Part shown: piece by piece, positions 1-8,572 of the stretch
Layout of the letters: every line of letters starts with the position of its first letter
How positions within the stretch are numbered: position 1 is the stretch's first letter
Assembly (NCBI GenBank): GCA_026984045.1
Contig: JALSSV010000058.1
Coordinates: 1 to 50,960, forward strand
Reading direction: 5' to 3'
Origin: Chromatiales bacterium
Lineage (GTDB): Bacteria > Pseudomonadota > Gammaproteobacteria > UBA6429 > Thiohalophilaceae
DNA length: 50,960 nt
The notes under the pieces: model-generated
Told to the model about the DNA's origin: nothing
The model's database searches: none
The model's input: only the letters and a program-made list of their open reading frames with translations
Translations under genes and position numbers: made by a program

Positions 1-51
1 GCTGATAAATTTGATAATATCAGTCTGTTGAATCGATTCGCGTTGGACCAT
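1..51 (-). CDS. Partial gene at left edge, unknown product
   Basis: An ATG at 51 on the minus strand opens a frame that stays open to the window edge, giving 17 residues beginning MVQRESIQQTDIIKFIS. A plausible Shine-Dalgarno (GGGGAG) lies about 6 bases upstream. It has the same direction as the sulfotransferase behind it, so it may be the next gene of the polysaccharide operon. Only the N-terminus is visible, so the family cannot be named. Confidence 0.4.
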   Translation of the reverse strand, partial: MVQRESIQQTDIIKFIS

Positions 52-141
52 CTCATGCTCCCCAGTTCAGTTTGGATAAGCATGATCCCATCGCGGTAAA
101 ATGGCAAGAAATGAGGGGATCTCTGAGCACCTACCCGATAT

Positions 142-1104
142 TTATTTGAGATAATGCATATCCACTTCGTTAATTTTTTTTATCAGTCGTTCGTTCCATG
201 CATTCAACCCCAATTTTCTCGAAAGAAATTCAAATACAAACAACCTCAAACCATAACGGCGAATTCTAAATTTGTACTTGAAGATACGGTTTTGCACGTC
301 AAGATAGAGCAACTCAAAATTATTTGGTATGTAGGGTGGATAACCACTATTCTCATAACCCATTTTTTCCAGCTCTCTTCCAAGGCGGTATTCCAGCAGC
401 TGGACTTCTTTACGTGTCTGTTTCCGTTTCCACTGATAGACAAGAGAAGGATCAGGAAGGTCATATGTCGTATACTGTGGATAGTCCAACATCTGATCAT
501 TGTATTCCAGCCCAAGGAAACGGCAAATTTCTGTTAACACCTCTCTAGTATCGGTTATGATATCTTCGAATCTGACTTGTATATACTGCTCGCTTCTGAG
601 CGTTGACTCCAGTTCTTGCCAATCACATTCGCTCTTTTCCCAGAACTCCAGCCCATGATAAACGTTGCCCGCCCAGCCCATACCGATTGCCGACCTTGCA
701 ACATCACGTGGATCACGCAGAATATGGATGAATCTGGCATCGGGTATGATTTCCGGCACGCGGTAAAAATGTCGATGCAAGTTAATTACATTGATTTTGC
801 TCTCGATGGTTAACTGATCGATAAAGCCACGTACCGTGACTGCCGGCTCCTCGTCTTTCGAGAAATGCAAACCTGACTGATTATACACTCTATCGAGTTT
901 CAATAATCTTGAAAATTCTTCATTACTCGTCTTCTCACCATTATCTTTATAAAGATAGTCAAAAATAAAGTCATATTCACCTGGGGCGTTGATACATGGA
1001 TGGTATGCCAACATCAAACCAAGCACTGTGGTACCCGATCGAAGTGGACCACAGAGAAATATCGGCGCAGCACTATTATCTTGCTTTTCACTATCGCTGT
1101 TCAT
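142..1104 (-). CDS. Sulfotransferase family protein
   Basis: Likely transfers sulfate from PAPS to a glycan or other acceptor. The N-terminal part carries the 5'-phosphosulfate loop (FLCGPLRSGTTVLGLML), and the middle carries the 3'-phosphate-binding motif RDPRDVARS; both are hallmarks of the sulfotransferase fold. The protein is about 320 aa, the usual bacterial length, with no signal peptide, so it should act in the cytosol. The ATG at 1104 is preferred because it overlaps the flippase stop by only 14 bases; an upstream ATG at 1131 would add nine residues. It sits in a polysaccharide cluster directly after a Wzx-like flippase, so sulfation of the exported polymer is the simplest reading (inference). 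Base composition is AT-rich compared with the right-hand part of the window. Confidence 0.88.
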   Translation of the reverse strand: MNSDSEKQDNSAAPIFLCGPLRSGTTVLGLMLAYHPCINAPGEYDFIFDYLYKDNGEKTSNEEFSRLLKLDRVYNQSGLHFSKDEEPAVTVRGFIDQLTIESKINVINLHRHFYRVPEIIPDARFIHILRDPRDVARSAIGMGWAGNVYHGLEFWEKSECDWQELESTLRSEQYIQVRFEDIITDTREVLTEICRFLGLEYNDQMLDYPQYTTYDLPDPSLVYQWKRKQTRKEVQLLEYRLGRELEKMGYENSGYPPYIPNNFELLYLDVQNRIFKYKFRIRRYGLRLFVFEFLSRKLGLNAWNERLIKKINEVDMHYLK

Positions 1105-2455
1105 TGAATAATCCCAGTACCGTTGAAACAAGCATTCCCGTCAATCCACCCAATATCATGAACGGTATGAATCGAATTTCATGCTTCAAAGAAAGTATTT
1201 TCAGCCTGGAAAGATACCAACTGGCGAGCAAATATTTTGGAACAAAAAGAAGTGCGATTACCCAAACAGCAGCGTACAAGCCGCCTATTGAATAAGCCAT
1301 CGGAAGTCCAACGTACAGAAATATTGTTTGTATCCCTGTTACTACCGAAAGCCATTTTGAATTGCCAGTTGCCAGAAATACCTGCTCAGAGAGTATCGAA
1401 CCGACCCCGATTACCGAGAGCCCTAGGATTTCAAGCATCCATCCTGCATGGGAGTATCGTGGATCATACAGAAAGTTGATGATTGACGTGCCAGAAATGA
1501 ATAGTAGTCCTGCAACAGTAAATGCCACGACATCAACTCTTGCCCTAAGTCTATAATACTGTGATTTCAACTCCTGCGGTTCCTCTCTCGCAACCTTGCT
1601 AAGGATTGGAAACAGCACAGTTCTACTCAACTTTCCAAGGCCCAGCAGTACCGCACTCGCAAGGAAATAGGCGATGCTATATACCCCTAGTTGACCGGCA
1701 TCCACCAATCCACCAAGCAGGATACGGTCACCCTGATTGAGGACAAATCCCGCCAATGATGAAAGCAGTACCCATTTTCCAAAATGGATAATTTCGTCCA
1801 TTGAGTCCTTACTCAGTTGCAATTTGTGTTTTTCTCCAGGAAACCAGTCGTGGCTAAGAATTGTCCTGACAACCGAGGTTATGATTACACCTATCGCGAG
1901 AGACCAGATATTCCCAAAACGCCAAGCAATTACGATCATCACCGACAATCCCGCTGTCTGACTCACAATTTCGAGCATGGCTATCTTACGTACTTGCAAC
2001 CGCCTGTTGGCCAAATACATCCTCGTGGATTCGAGGCCGTTAATAACAGGCACGATTGCCACTACCAACAGTACGTCTACGAGCAATTTGTTCCCATACA
2101 CCGTGGACGGACTCGTCCAACCGTTCGAAATAGCCCAACCCAAACACAGTGCAACTGCAAGCATCACTCCTGCCAAAACAATCCCGCGGATGATCTGAAT
2201 CGTCCAAGCCGTGTTAAGAAATTCGGCACGATCACCACGACGGCTTTGTACAATTGACTGTAATAATCCAAGATCTGACATCATCGTCAATCCAATCATG
2301 ACAACAGTCACGATGCCCATGATTCCAAAATATTCTGGAAGCAATAGTCGCGTCAGCACCAGGTTGCCGGTAAAGCGCACTGTCTGACCGACGACAAACC
2401 CTCCTACCGTCCATAGACTTGCGCTTTTGACATTTTGGCGGGAATATTCAGACAT
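1091..2455 (-). CDS. Wzx/RfbX-like polysaccharide flippase
   Basis: A multi-pass inner-membrane protein of about 454 aa from the oligosaccharide flippase (MOP/MATE-like) superfamily, expected to translocate lipid-linked oligosaccharide across the inner membrane. The N-terminus (SASLWTVGGFVVGQTVRFTG...LLPEYFGIMGIV) is typical of the WzxC-type group; long hydrophobic helices alternate with short basic loops along the whole chain. ATG 2455 (MSEYSRQN) is preferred; ATG 2491 would add 12 residues without an obvious ribosome binding site. The 3' end overlaps the sulfotransferase start. It is divergent from the polymerase gene at 2513, so both promoters should lie in or around 2456-2512. Confidence 0.9.
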   Translation of the reverse strand: MSEYSRQNVKSASLWTVGGFVVGQTVRFTGNLVLTRLLLPEYFGIMGIVTVVMIGLTMMSDLGLLQSIVQSRRGDRAEFLNTAWTIQIIRGIVLAGVMLAVALCLGWAISNGWTSPSTVYGNKLLVDVLLVVAIVPVINGLESTRMYLANRRLQVRKIAMLEIVSQTAGLSVMIVIAWRFGNIWSLAIGVIITSVVRTILSHDWFPGEKHKLQLSKDSMDEIIHFGKWVLLSSLAGFVLNQGDRILLGGLVDAGQLGVYSIAYFLASAVLLGLGKLSRTVLFPILSKVAREEPQELKSQYYRLRARVDVVAFTVAGLLFISGTSIINFLYDPRYSHAGWMLEILGLSVIGVGSILSEQVFLATGNSKWLSVVTGIQTIFLYVGLPMAYSIGGLYAAVWVIALLFVPKYLLASWYLSRLKILSLKHEIRFIPFMILGGLTGMLVSTVLGLFNEQR

Positions 2456-2512
2456 TCTGCATCTTGTTTCGCTATACTTCAGACGGACCATTCAATATAC
2501 AGACGCTACAAA

Positions 2513-4015
2513 ATGCCAGAAACAATTCGCGCCACCCTGTTCATTCTGTTTGCCGTCTCTGTTGCGTATCTCTTTTTCAAAAAATCGATACTGACAGTCG
2601 CTCCTGATTTACCGTGCAATAGACTGCTGATTCTCTACGGTTCGGCATTGCTTCTGGCTGCCATATTACCCGGTTTCTGGATCTTTTTGATTACACTCTT
2701 TTTGATCATCTGGTTCTTCTCTCCGAGGGACGTCGATTCACGCCTCCTTCTTTTTCTCTGCCTCATGCTAGCGCTTCCAAATTTATGGTTGGATATACCC
2801 GGTTTTGGAGGAATGCGGTTTTTGATGACAATGAGCTACCCGCGATTTCTGATTATCGTCTTGCTGTTAACATTGTTGTTTCAACCAGCCGCAAAACATC
2901 GTCGATTTGGCGCACTTAGATCGGATTACTATCTAACAGCCTATCTGCTCTTGCGCATTATTCTCGGTTTTCGAGAGGACACGATAACGAACGGCTTACG
3001 AGAAGGAGTAATATTGTTTATCGATGTCATTCCAATCTACTATGTAATGAGCCGATACATCCAAGACACGCAACAGTTACAAAAACTTCTCGTCTTATTT
3101 GTATTTATCCTGTTATGCCTCTCCTTAATTGGCATGATGGAAACCGTGAAGAACTGGCATCTCTACAATCCCTTCATACACCATCTTGGTACCCGTAATC
3201 CGCCCGCCCTTTATCTGGAACGCAGCGGTCTACTCCGTGCCAGCACCATTTTTTACACACCAATCGCTTTAGGCTTTGCCGTGACACTGGCGTATGGCGC
3301 TTATCTGCAATTTCGACCTTCACTCACCAATCCTGTCGGAAGACTTGGCATACCGCTATTGCTTCTTGGTGGTCTCGCGGCCAGTCTTTCGAGGGGCCCA
3401 TGGGTTGGTTTTGCCCTGTTGATTTTCGTTTACACCCTCTTGCAGCGAAACGCCATCTCCCGAGTCATCAAGGGCTTTTTCCTAACTCTATTGTTTCTGC
3501 CAATAGCTTCGCTTACTCCTTTCTGGGACAAATTCATCAATCTTTTGCCATTCATCGGCTCTGTCGAACATGAAAACATTACGTATCGCCAGCGCCTGAT
3601 CGACAATGCATGGCTCGTTTTCCAAAAATACCCCTTGTTCGGTTCGCCGAACTATCGCAACGAACCTGAGATGCTGAAGATGATTCAAGGGCAGGGTATC
3701 ATCGACGTTGTAAATTCCTATATTCGAATAGGTCTCGAAAACGGTGCAGTTGGACTGTTTTTCTTTGTTGCCTTCTTCATTTGGTTATTGCGAAACAGCT
3801 ACCGTCTCAGCCAACACGTGGCAAATCACGATCCGCAACTTCAGCACCTAGGGATTTGCTTCACGGCCATGACCGTGAGCACCATGTTCATAATTTCAAC
3901 GGTAAGTTCTATTGACTATATCCCGTATCTTTACTGGATGCTTTCTGGCCTCGTTGGGGCCTATATTTTTATCACACGGGAAAAACTCGAAGGTCCAGAA
4001 TCACAAAAGACATGA
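2513..4015 (+). CDS. O-antigen ligase/polymerase-like membrane protein (Wzy/WaaL type)
   Basis: Predicted 500-aa polytopic inner-membrane protein with about a dozen hydrophobic segments. A large soluble loop in the C-terminal half (roughly residues 340-420) is the usual topology of Wzy polymerases and WaaL ligases (O-antigen ligase superfamily). The Leu/Arg-rich stretch GLAASLSRGPWVGFALLIF matches the conserved SxSRGxW-type motif of that family. Likely role: polymerising or ligating lipid-linked repeat units on the periplasmic face. The ATG at 2513 (MPETIRATLF) is chosen because upstream residues in the open frame lie inside the divergent promoter region and the flippase 5' end. Polymerase and ligase cannot be told apart from sequence alone. 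Confidence 0.82.
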   Translation: MPETIRATLFILFAVSVAYLFFKKSILTVAPDLPCNRLLILYGSALLLAAILPGFWIFLITLFLIIWFFSPRDVDSRLLLFLCLMLALPNLWLDIPGFGGMRFLMTMSYPRFLIIVLLLTLLFQPAAKHRRFGALRSDYYLTAYLLLRIILGFREDTITNGLREGVILFIDVIPIYYVMSRYIQDTQQLQKLLVLFVFILLCLSLIGMMETVKNWHLYNPFIHHLGTRNPPALYLERSGLLRASTIFYTPIALGFAVTLAYGAYLQFRPSLTNPVGRLGIPLLLLGGLAASLSRGPWVGFALLIFVYTLLQRNAISRVIKGFFLTLLFLPIASLTPFWDKFINLLPFIGSVEHENITYRQRLIDNAWLVFQKYPLFGSPNYRNEPEMLKMIQGQGIIDVVNSYIRIGLENGAVGLFFFVAFFIWLLRNSYRLSQHVANHDPQLQHLGICFTAMTVSTMFIISTVSSIDYIPYLYWMLSGLVGAYIFITREKLEGPESQKT

Positions 4016-4227
4016 GTTTCATTCTGCTTTTGTTATGTGGCAACGTTCCAATAGGCTGTTGAATACTCCGATTTTTAACAACCAGTGTGTGATGCAAAGA
4101 TGAATCGCCATCACCAATGATCTCAAATCATCAAAAACAAACAGGAACGAGGTACCGCATTTTTCCGCTTTGAAGACGCCCAATGTTTTCATAAAGACTG
4201 TTAATATCGATATACCAGACTGTCGCC
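4016..4227. other. Intergenic gap between convergent polysaccharide genes
   Basis: About 210 bp between the converging polymerase and secreted glycosidase genes. Only short, unsupported open frames occur here. No clear rho-independent terminator with a T-tract was seen; the stretch is AT-rich like its flanks. Confidence 0.4.
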
Positions 4228-5898
4228 TCAACATCCATCCCACCAGCATTCTCTGCCTTTGGAAAAATCACGGATCGCACGGATTTTTGGCGATCCGGTA
4301 TCTTGCAGATTATCCATTGCACCCCAACTTCCCCATTTCGATGCCGGATAAATATCATTGTAATACATAAACAATCCACCACCATTCTCTTTCCACAGTT
4401 CGAGAATTTTTCGCGTCAGCGTGTACATATATTCCGAACGGTTGAACTGGAGATGGAAATGTATAAATGCAGGGTCATCCTGTATTTTGCTCCCATTACC
4501 GGTAACATGTTGGCCGCCTTCATAAGCAAGAAGTGACATCCCGTAACTCTTCGCAATAGCCGCAAAATAGGAGATCGTGTCCGCAACGCCCTTCAAGGTT
4601 CGCTCACATCCGAAATGACGACCGTCCAATGCTTGTTCAAAAGCCTTTTTCATACCACCATCCGGCTCGGCAAACCACTTGCGGATTGTTTCGTACCGTG
4701 CCGGCCTCTTCCAACCCGCATTTCCATCAAGGCAGCCTGTGAAGTAACCAGTAATTGCAATCGCATCAATCCCATTTCGATAACACGGGCCGTTACCTTC
4801 TTTATCCCACGAGGGGCACTCCAGTGCCGCTTTCTCCAACCCCCGCCAGCCCGGGTGAATCCCCAATACACACTGAATACGTGAATCCTCACCTGAAAAT
4901 ATCTTTTTCCATATCTGACAAAGTGTCGCAGTACGCATCCCATGCCATTGCATCCAGTGATTTCCTTCCCTGCCCCAACGACTTTTTGCCTGCTCCTTTG
5001 CATAGTGTGCCTGCTTGAATCGCCAGTTCCAAACTTCATTACTATGCTCCACATAAATCGTGGACTCCTTGTTGAGATTCGTTCTCACAAGCAATGCCAT
5101 ATTCCGGATGTAATCATCATTCGCCTTGTGTGGCATATTGAACCATGGGTCAGCGTGGATACGATTCGCCAGGCTTACCAGAATTTCTAGGGGGACACCA
5201 CGCCATTGCCAGGTATAATCGTCAGGCCGAGGACGTCGGGACCAGGCATCCTGATCTGAACCATTTGTACCCATCCAGTCCATAAACCGAATCGCTCGAA
5301 ACCGCTGCACATATTTCAACCAAAGGGGATTGAAAACTTCTCCTTTTTCGTACTCCGACAGATATTTTATTGGAATGATCCGGATGTTTCGCACCGGATC
5401 TTCAGGATTGGTTTTAAGCAAGCGCAAAATTGCATGCCCGTTTATTTTCTGACTAACACGGACTATATCTTCTCCCGTTCTTATCCTTCGAATTCTGCGC
5501 GCAATTCCGGCATAGTCGATTTTCCCCTTGCCATCGTAGCGCACCACAAATTCAGTAAAGGGGAGGGGTTGTTTGACTGTCAGGAATATAAGATCCGCCC
5601 ATTGGCGCGGCTCCAGTGTTCGCACCCAGCCGTGCTCATCGAGTATCAACATCCCTCCCTTACCCCATGGACGGTTCCTTCTCTGTGGAATCCAGGGCCT
5701 GGCCTGTTTCATCAAATCAAGAAAGGGCATCTCCGGTGACCAATCAGCGATCCCGTTCAAATTGATTCCCAATGGATACTTTTCCAGGTCAACCGCATAT
5801 GCTGCGGTCATTGACATATACAACAGCAGACTCGCCAGGCAAACCACTTTCAAATCTCGCATGATCATGACACAACCCAAACGCACAAACTCAGTCAT
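4228..5898 (-). CDS. Secreted glycoside hydrolase-like protein (clan GH-A-type)
   Basis: About 546-556 aa with a signal peptide (MIMRDLKVVCLASLLLYMSMTAAYA, cleavage near AYA-VD), so periplasmic or extracellular. Two glutamates sit in contexts typical of clan GH-A TIM-barrel glycosidases: YVEHSNEVWNW (acid/base, E288 counting from 5898) and LLAYEGGQH (nucleophile, E460). Trp-rich and Tyr-rich loops suit a sugar cleft. Similar proteins are often annotated as cellulose-binding or arabinofuranosidase-like, but the exact GH family is not recognised. The start may be 5898, 5868 or 5862; the inner ATGs give a more normal signal peptide. It lies 15 bp after the deacetylase in the same direction, so it probably trims or processes the same polysaccharide. 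Confidence 0.72.
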   Translation of the reverse strand: MTEFVRLGCVMIMRDLKVVCLASLLLYMSMTAAYAVDLEKYPLGINLNGIADWSPEMPFLDLMKQARPWIPQRRNRPWGKGGMLILDEHGWVRTLEPRQWADLIFLTVKQPLPFTEFVVRYDGKGKIDYAGIARRIRRIRTGEDIVRVSQKINGHAILRLLKTNPEDPVRNIRIIPIKYLSEYEKGEVFNPLWLKYVQRFRAIRFMDWMGTNGSDQDAWSRRPRPDDYTWQWRGVPLEILVSLANRIHADPWFNMPHKANDDYIRNMALLVRTNLNKESTIYVEHSNEVWNWRFKQAHYAKEQAKSRWGREGNHWMQWHGMRTATLCQIWKKIFSGEDSRIQCVLGIHPGWRGLEKAALECPSWDKEGNGPCYRNGIDAIAITGYFTGCLDGNAGWKRPARYETIRKWFAEPDGGMKKAFEQALDGRHFGCERTLKGVADTISYFAAIAKSYGMSLLAYEGGQHVTGNGSKIQDDPAFIHFHLQFNRSEYMYTLTRKILELWKENGGGLFMYYNDIYPASKWGSWGAMDNLQDTGSPKIRAIRDFSKGRECWWDGC

Positions 5899-5913
5899 TT
5901 TGAATGGCTCAGC

Positions 5914-6723
5914 TCAATGACGCCTTTCGATGTGTCGCCATGCATCAAGGCGTCCTTCAAGTATCGCCATGAATGTTGATTCCTTGTCACCAGCGAGCAC
6001 TTTAGAACGTGGCAGATACCACCGATTTGCCTCTTTGCTCAGAGCACCCGTAACGGAACTGAAGGCAAGCGTATAGCCGGCCTCTTCCACCAAGGCCCAT
6101 TCACGTTCCGAAACCGCCGCCGGCGTTCCGTATGGATAACAGAAGACCCTGCATGGCTTGCCTGTCGCTGATTCAATCTGTCTGCGCGATTCTGCAATCT
6201 CCTCTCTTGCCGATTTCTCATCCAATCGCGAAAGAACGGGATGCGTCTGCGAATGACTTCCCAGCATGCAACCCGCTTGGGACAATATTTCAAGATGTTT
6301 CCATCCCATGAATGGACCTTCCGCCTCGAATCCGCTATCCCGTTCACCATCCCCTATTTCCACAAACCTTGGACAAACAAACATGGTTGCAGGAATGGAA
6401 TAGCGGTCCAAGACAGGTAAGGCGTGCTTGAAAACATCCATAAATCCATCATCGAACGTCACGACCACTGATCGTCCAGCCAACTCTCGATTTCCGTCAA
6501 GCCATTCTGCAACGTCCGACAAACCGACCGGATTCCAATCCGTCCGAAGACAACGCATCTGCATCGCAAAATCTTGCACGGAAACCGACCATCGATCACG
6601 TGGCTCCGGTTCAACTCTGTGATAGCAGAGCACACGCGGACAGTCTTTTACATTAGATGGCGCGAAACGAACCACACCCGCGAGCATGCTTCGCAACAAG
6701 GACTGTATACCTTCCTTGTTCAT
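5914..6723 (-). CDS. Polysaccharide deacetylase family protein (NodB domain)
   Basis: A 269-aa carbohydrate esterase family 4 protein. The visible NodB motifs are VTFDDG (motif 1, catalytic base and metal Asp), SHSQTHP (motif 2, the two zinc His) and CYPYG (motif 3). An N-terminal CYHRV box is typical of the Wzx/Wzy-associated deacetylases. No clear signal peptide is present. Expected reaction: metal-dependent removal of N- or O-acetyl groups from a polysaccharide. It sits between the WecG-like transferase (10-bp gap) and the secreted glycosidase (15-bp gap) on the same strand, which supports a WecG-deacetylase-hydrolase operon. Confidence 0.88.
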   Translation of the reverse strand: MNKEGIQSLLRSMLAGVVRFAPSNVKDCPRVLCYHRVEPEPRDRWSVSVQDFAMQMRCLRTDWNPVGLSDVAEWLDGNRELAGRSVVVTFDDGFMDVFKHALPVLDRYSIPATMFVCPRFVEIGDGERDSGFEAEGPFMGWKHLEILSQAGCMLGSHSQTHPVLSRLDEKSAREEIAESRRQIESATGKPCRVFCYPYGTPAAVSEREWALVEEAGYTLAFSSVTGALSKEANRWYLPRSKVLAGDKESTFMAILEGRLDAWRHIERRH

Positions 6724-6732
6724 TCCAAGATC

Positions 6733-7512
6733 TTAATCCGACACTGGCTTGCCATGGTTTCGTTCCCAAAGCAGCACATTCAGAAGAAATCGGGGGATCC
6801 CGACAAAATACCGCTTCCATTTATGCGGCTGCTGAATGGTGATAAACAACCATTCCAGACGCATCTTACGCAGCCATACAGGTGCCCTGCGCAAGTCCCC
6901 TGCAAAATAATGTAGAAGTCCGCCAACAGCGAGGAACACCGTATGGTCAAATCCAAACCGTTCACGTGCGCGTGCGATGAAGTGGATTTGTCGCGGATTC
7001 CCCATTGCTACTAGCACGATATCTGGTCGAAGGCCCTGGATTTCCCGAATCAAGTATTGTTCCTCTTCGTCCTGCAAATATCCGTGGTGACAACCAACAA
7101 AGTCCAGCTTCGGGAACACCCTTGCCATCGCAGTTACCGCGGCCTGAAGAATGTCATCTCGTGCGCCGATCACATAAACCCTTGTTCCTTCGGGCACATT
7201 TTTTAGCAGCAGTGGAACAAGATCCGTACCATTGAGGTTGTCCGGGAATGGCAAACCTTGGCGGCGGGCCGCCCAAGCCAGACCCGCGCCGTCGTTATAC
7301 ACTTCCATTCTGTCATTGAGTAACGCGCGAAATTCCGCATCGCGGACTACCAGATTCATCGTGGACATATCCGGAAAGCAGATCCCGCCTCCCGGCCCAC
7401 TGCCAACCCTCTGCAACAGGCGATCGAGCAATTGATATTGTGTCATGCGCGGAAAGCGCACACCCAAGATGTCAACCGTCCTATACCTGTCCTGTGACAA
7501 ACTATTTTCCAT
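6733..7512 (-). CDS. WecG/TagA/CpsF family glycosyltransferase
   Basis: A 259-aa GT26 (WecG/TagA/CpsF) enzyme, which typically adds N-acetylmannosamine, its uronic acid or a related sugar to an undecaprenyl-PP-linked sugar at the cytosolic membrane face. Visible family motifs: YNDGAGLAWAARRQG with the conserved Asp, the region VIGARDDIL, the VAMGNPRQ motif (usually G-x-P-x-Q-E; Glu is replaced by Ile here) and the C-terminal RLEWLFITIQQPHKWKRY, matching LEWLxR...P.R..RY. It starts the leftward operon with the deacetylase. Acceptor and donor sugars cannot be deduced. Confidence 0.88.
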   Translation of the reverse strand: MENSLSQDRYRTVDILGVRFPRMTQYQLLDRLLQRVGSGPGGGICFPDMSTMNLVVRDAEFRALLNDRMEVYNDGAGLAWAARRQGLPFPDNLNGTDLVPLLLKNVPEGTRVYVIGARDDILQAAVTAMARVFPKLDFVGCHHGYLQDEEEQYLIREIQGLRPDIVLVAMGNPRQIHFIARARERFGFDHTVFLAVGGLLHYFAGDLRRAPVWLRKMRLEWLFITIQQPHKWKRYFVGIPRFLLNVLLWERNHGKPVSD

Positions 7513-7802
7513 GGATTCGATCTTAACCCATAAAAACGTCTTCTGCGCTTTTCTACTCCTCTGCCATCCGACGTATGACCAATGACCTACAAGGTCCTTG
7601 ACCCATATCTTTTTTCACCCAAGCGCATCCACACTCCAGCATCGTCCTTTCACTCATTTACCCTACACAGATTTCAATACAACTGACAGCATTTCGGAAA
7701 TCATCCTGATATAGACTACCGGAACTTGCTTGTCTTCCTTCACAGGCTTACCGCCAACTATTCCAAAATGTCTATGCACTTACATCTCTCAACGCGATAA
7801 AC
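7513..7802. promoter_or_regulatory. Divergent intergenic region of the polysaccharide locus
   Basis: A 290-bp AT-rich gap between the leftward WecG operon and the rightward acetyltransferase-Tat microprotein-GMC operon. It should hold both promoters. I could not assign convincing -35/-10 pairs and saw no strong hairpin or long repeat. Confidence 0.4.
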
Positions 7803-7826
7803 TTGAAAATCAAAACAACGATTCCA

Positions 7827-8363
7827 ATGAACAACCATTCAGAGACTGACTGGCACTCTCCCAACTGGGACCGAGAACGACCCAGATGCCTGTGGGATCC
7901 TTCCCGTCGCCTGCTTGCGAGCATTCGGGACTATCAACGGCTACGCAACCAGCGTAATCCCGTTTTCCGCATCCGAAAAATTCTTGCCGTCGCCCGTCAT
8001 CGATTCTGGAGTGTCGTGACCGCATCGGACATCCCAATCGATACCACTATTGAGGGTGGACTTCTGATTCCTCATCCCACCGGCATCGTCATACACCCGG
8101 ACGCGGTCATAGGCCCTAACTGCCTCATATTCCAGCAGGTGACCATCGCCGGAGCCGTACGCATCGGCTGTCACGTCGACATTGGTGCCGGCGCCAAGAT
8201 CCTCGGCCCCCTCAACATCGGCGACCATGCACGAATCGGTGCAAACGCCGTCGTGACGCATGACGTGCCCCCGCACTCGACATGGGTAGGCATTCCCGCA
8301 CGTCCCATTCGGAAGGCAAACTGCCCGGCTAACACTGATCATCCCAATCGATTCAACACATAG
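7827..8363 (+). CDS. Serine acetyltransferase-like hexapeptide transferase
   Basis: About 178 aa, with left-handed parallel beta-helix hexapeptide repeats in the second half (IHPDAVIGPNCLIFQQVTIAG...VDIGAGAKILGPLNIGDHARIGANAVV) followed by the acetyltransferase end VPPHSTWVGIPARPIR. This layout fits the CysE/SAT-like acyltransferases that occur in polysaccharide loci, where they O- or N-acetylate a sugar with acetyl-CoA. It lacks the long N-terminal helical domain of true CysE, so a cysteine-biosynthetic role is unlikely. A TTG at 7803 would add eight residues; the ATG at 7827 is preferred. First gene of a three-gene forward operon. Confidence 0.85.
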   Translation: MNNHSETDWHSPNWDRERPRCLWDPSRRLLASIRDYQRLRNQRNPVFRIRKILAVARHRFWSVVTASDIPIDTTIEGGLLIPHPTGIVIHPDAVIGPNCLIFQQVTIAGAVRIGCHVDIGAGAKILGPLNIGDHARIGANAVVTHDVPPHSTWVGIPARPIRKANCPANTDHPNRFNT

Positions 8364-8374
8364 GATACTGCCTC

Positions 8375-8572
8375 ATGAAACGAATCAGTCGCCGCCTTTT
8401 CCTGCTTGGTCTGGGATCTCTCAGCTTGCTCACTTTCCCATCACACCCACGATTACGCACCTTCATATCACCGACGTGGTACTGGAGATCAAAACGAGAC
8501 GATTATCCAATTGTCAATGGATGGGTACTGCACCGGCATGATTTACTGCCCATGACAGACGAGAATACATGA
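8375..8572 (+). CDS. Small Tat-signal protein, putative partner of the GMC oxidoreductase
   Basis: A 65-residue protein beginning MKRISRRLFLLGLGSLSLL, a near-consensus twin-arginine signal (S-R-R-x-F-L) followed by a hydrophobic stretch. The remaining ~38 residues are rich in Trp, Arg and His (TWYWRSKRDDYPIVNGWVLHRHD) and match no family I recognise. Its TGA overlaps the next ATG (ATGA at 8569-8572), so it is translationally coupled to the GMC-type oxidoreductase, which has no signal peptide of its own. By analogy with the small hitchhiker subunits of FAD-dependent glucose and fructose dehydrogenases, it may carry the folded flavoenzyme through the Tat system (inference). Confidence 0.7.
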   Translation: MKRISRRLFLLGLGSLSLLTFPSHPRLRTFISPTWYWRSKRDDYPIVNGWVLHRHDLLPMTDENT

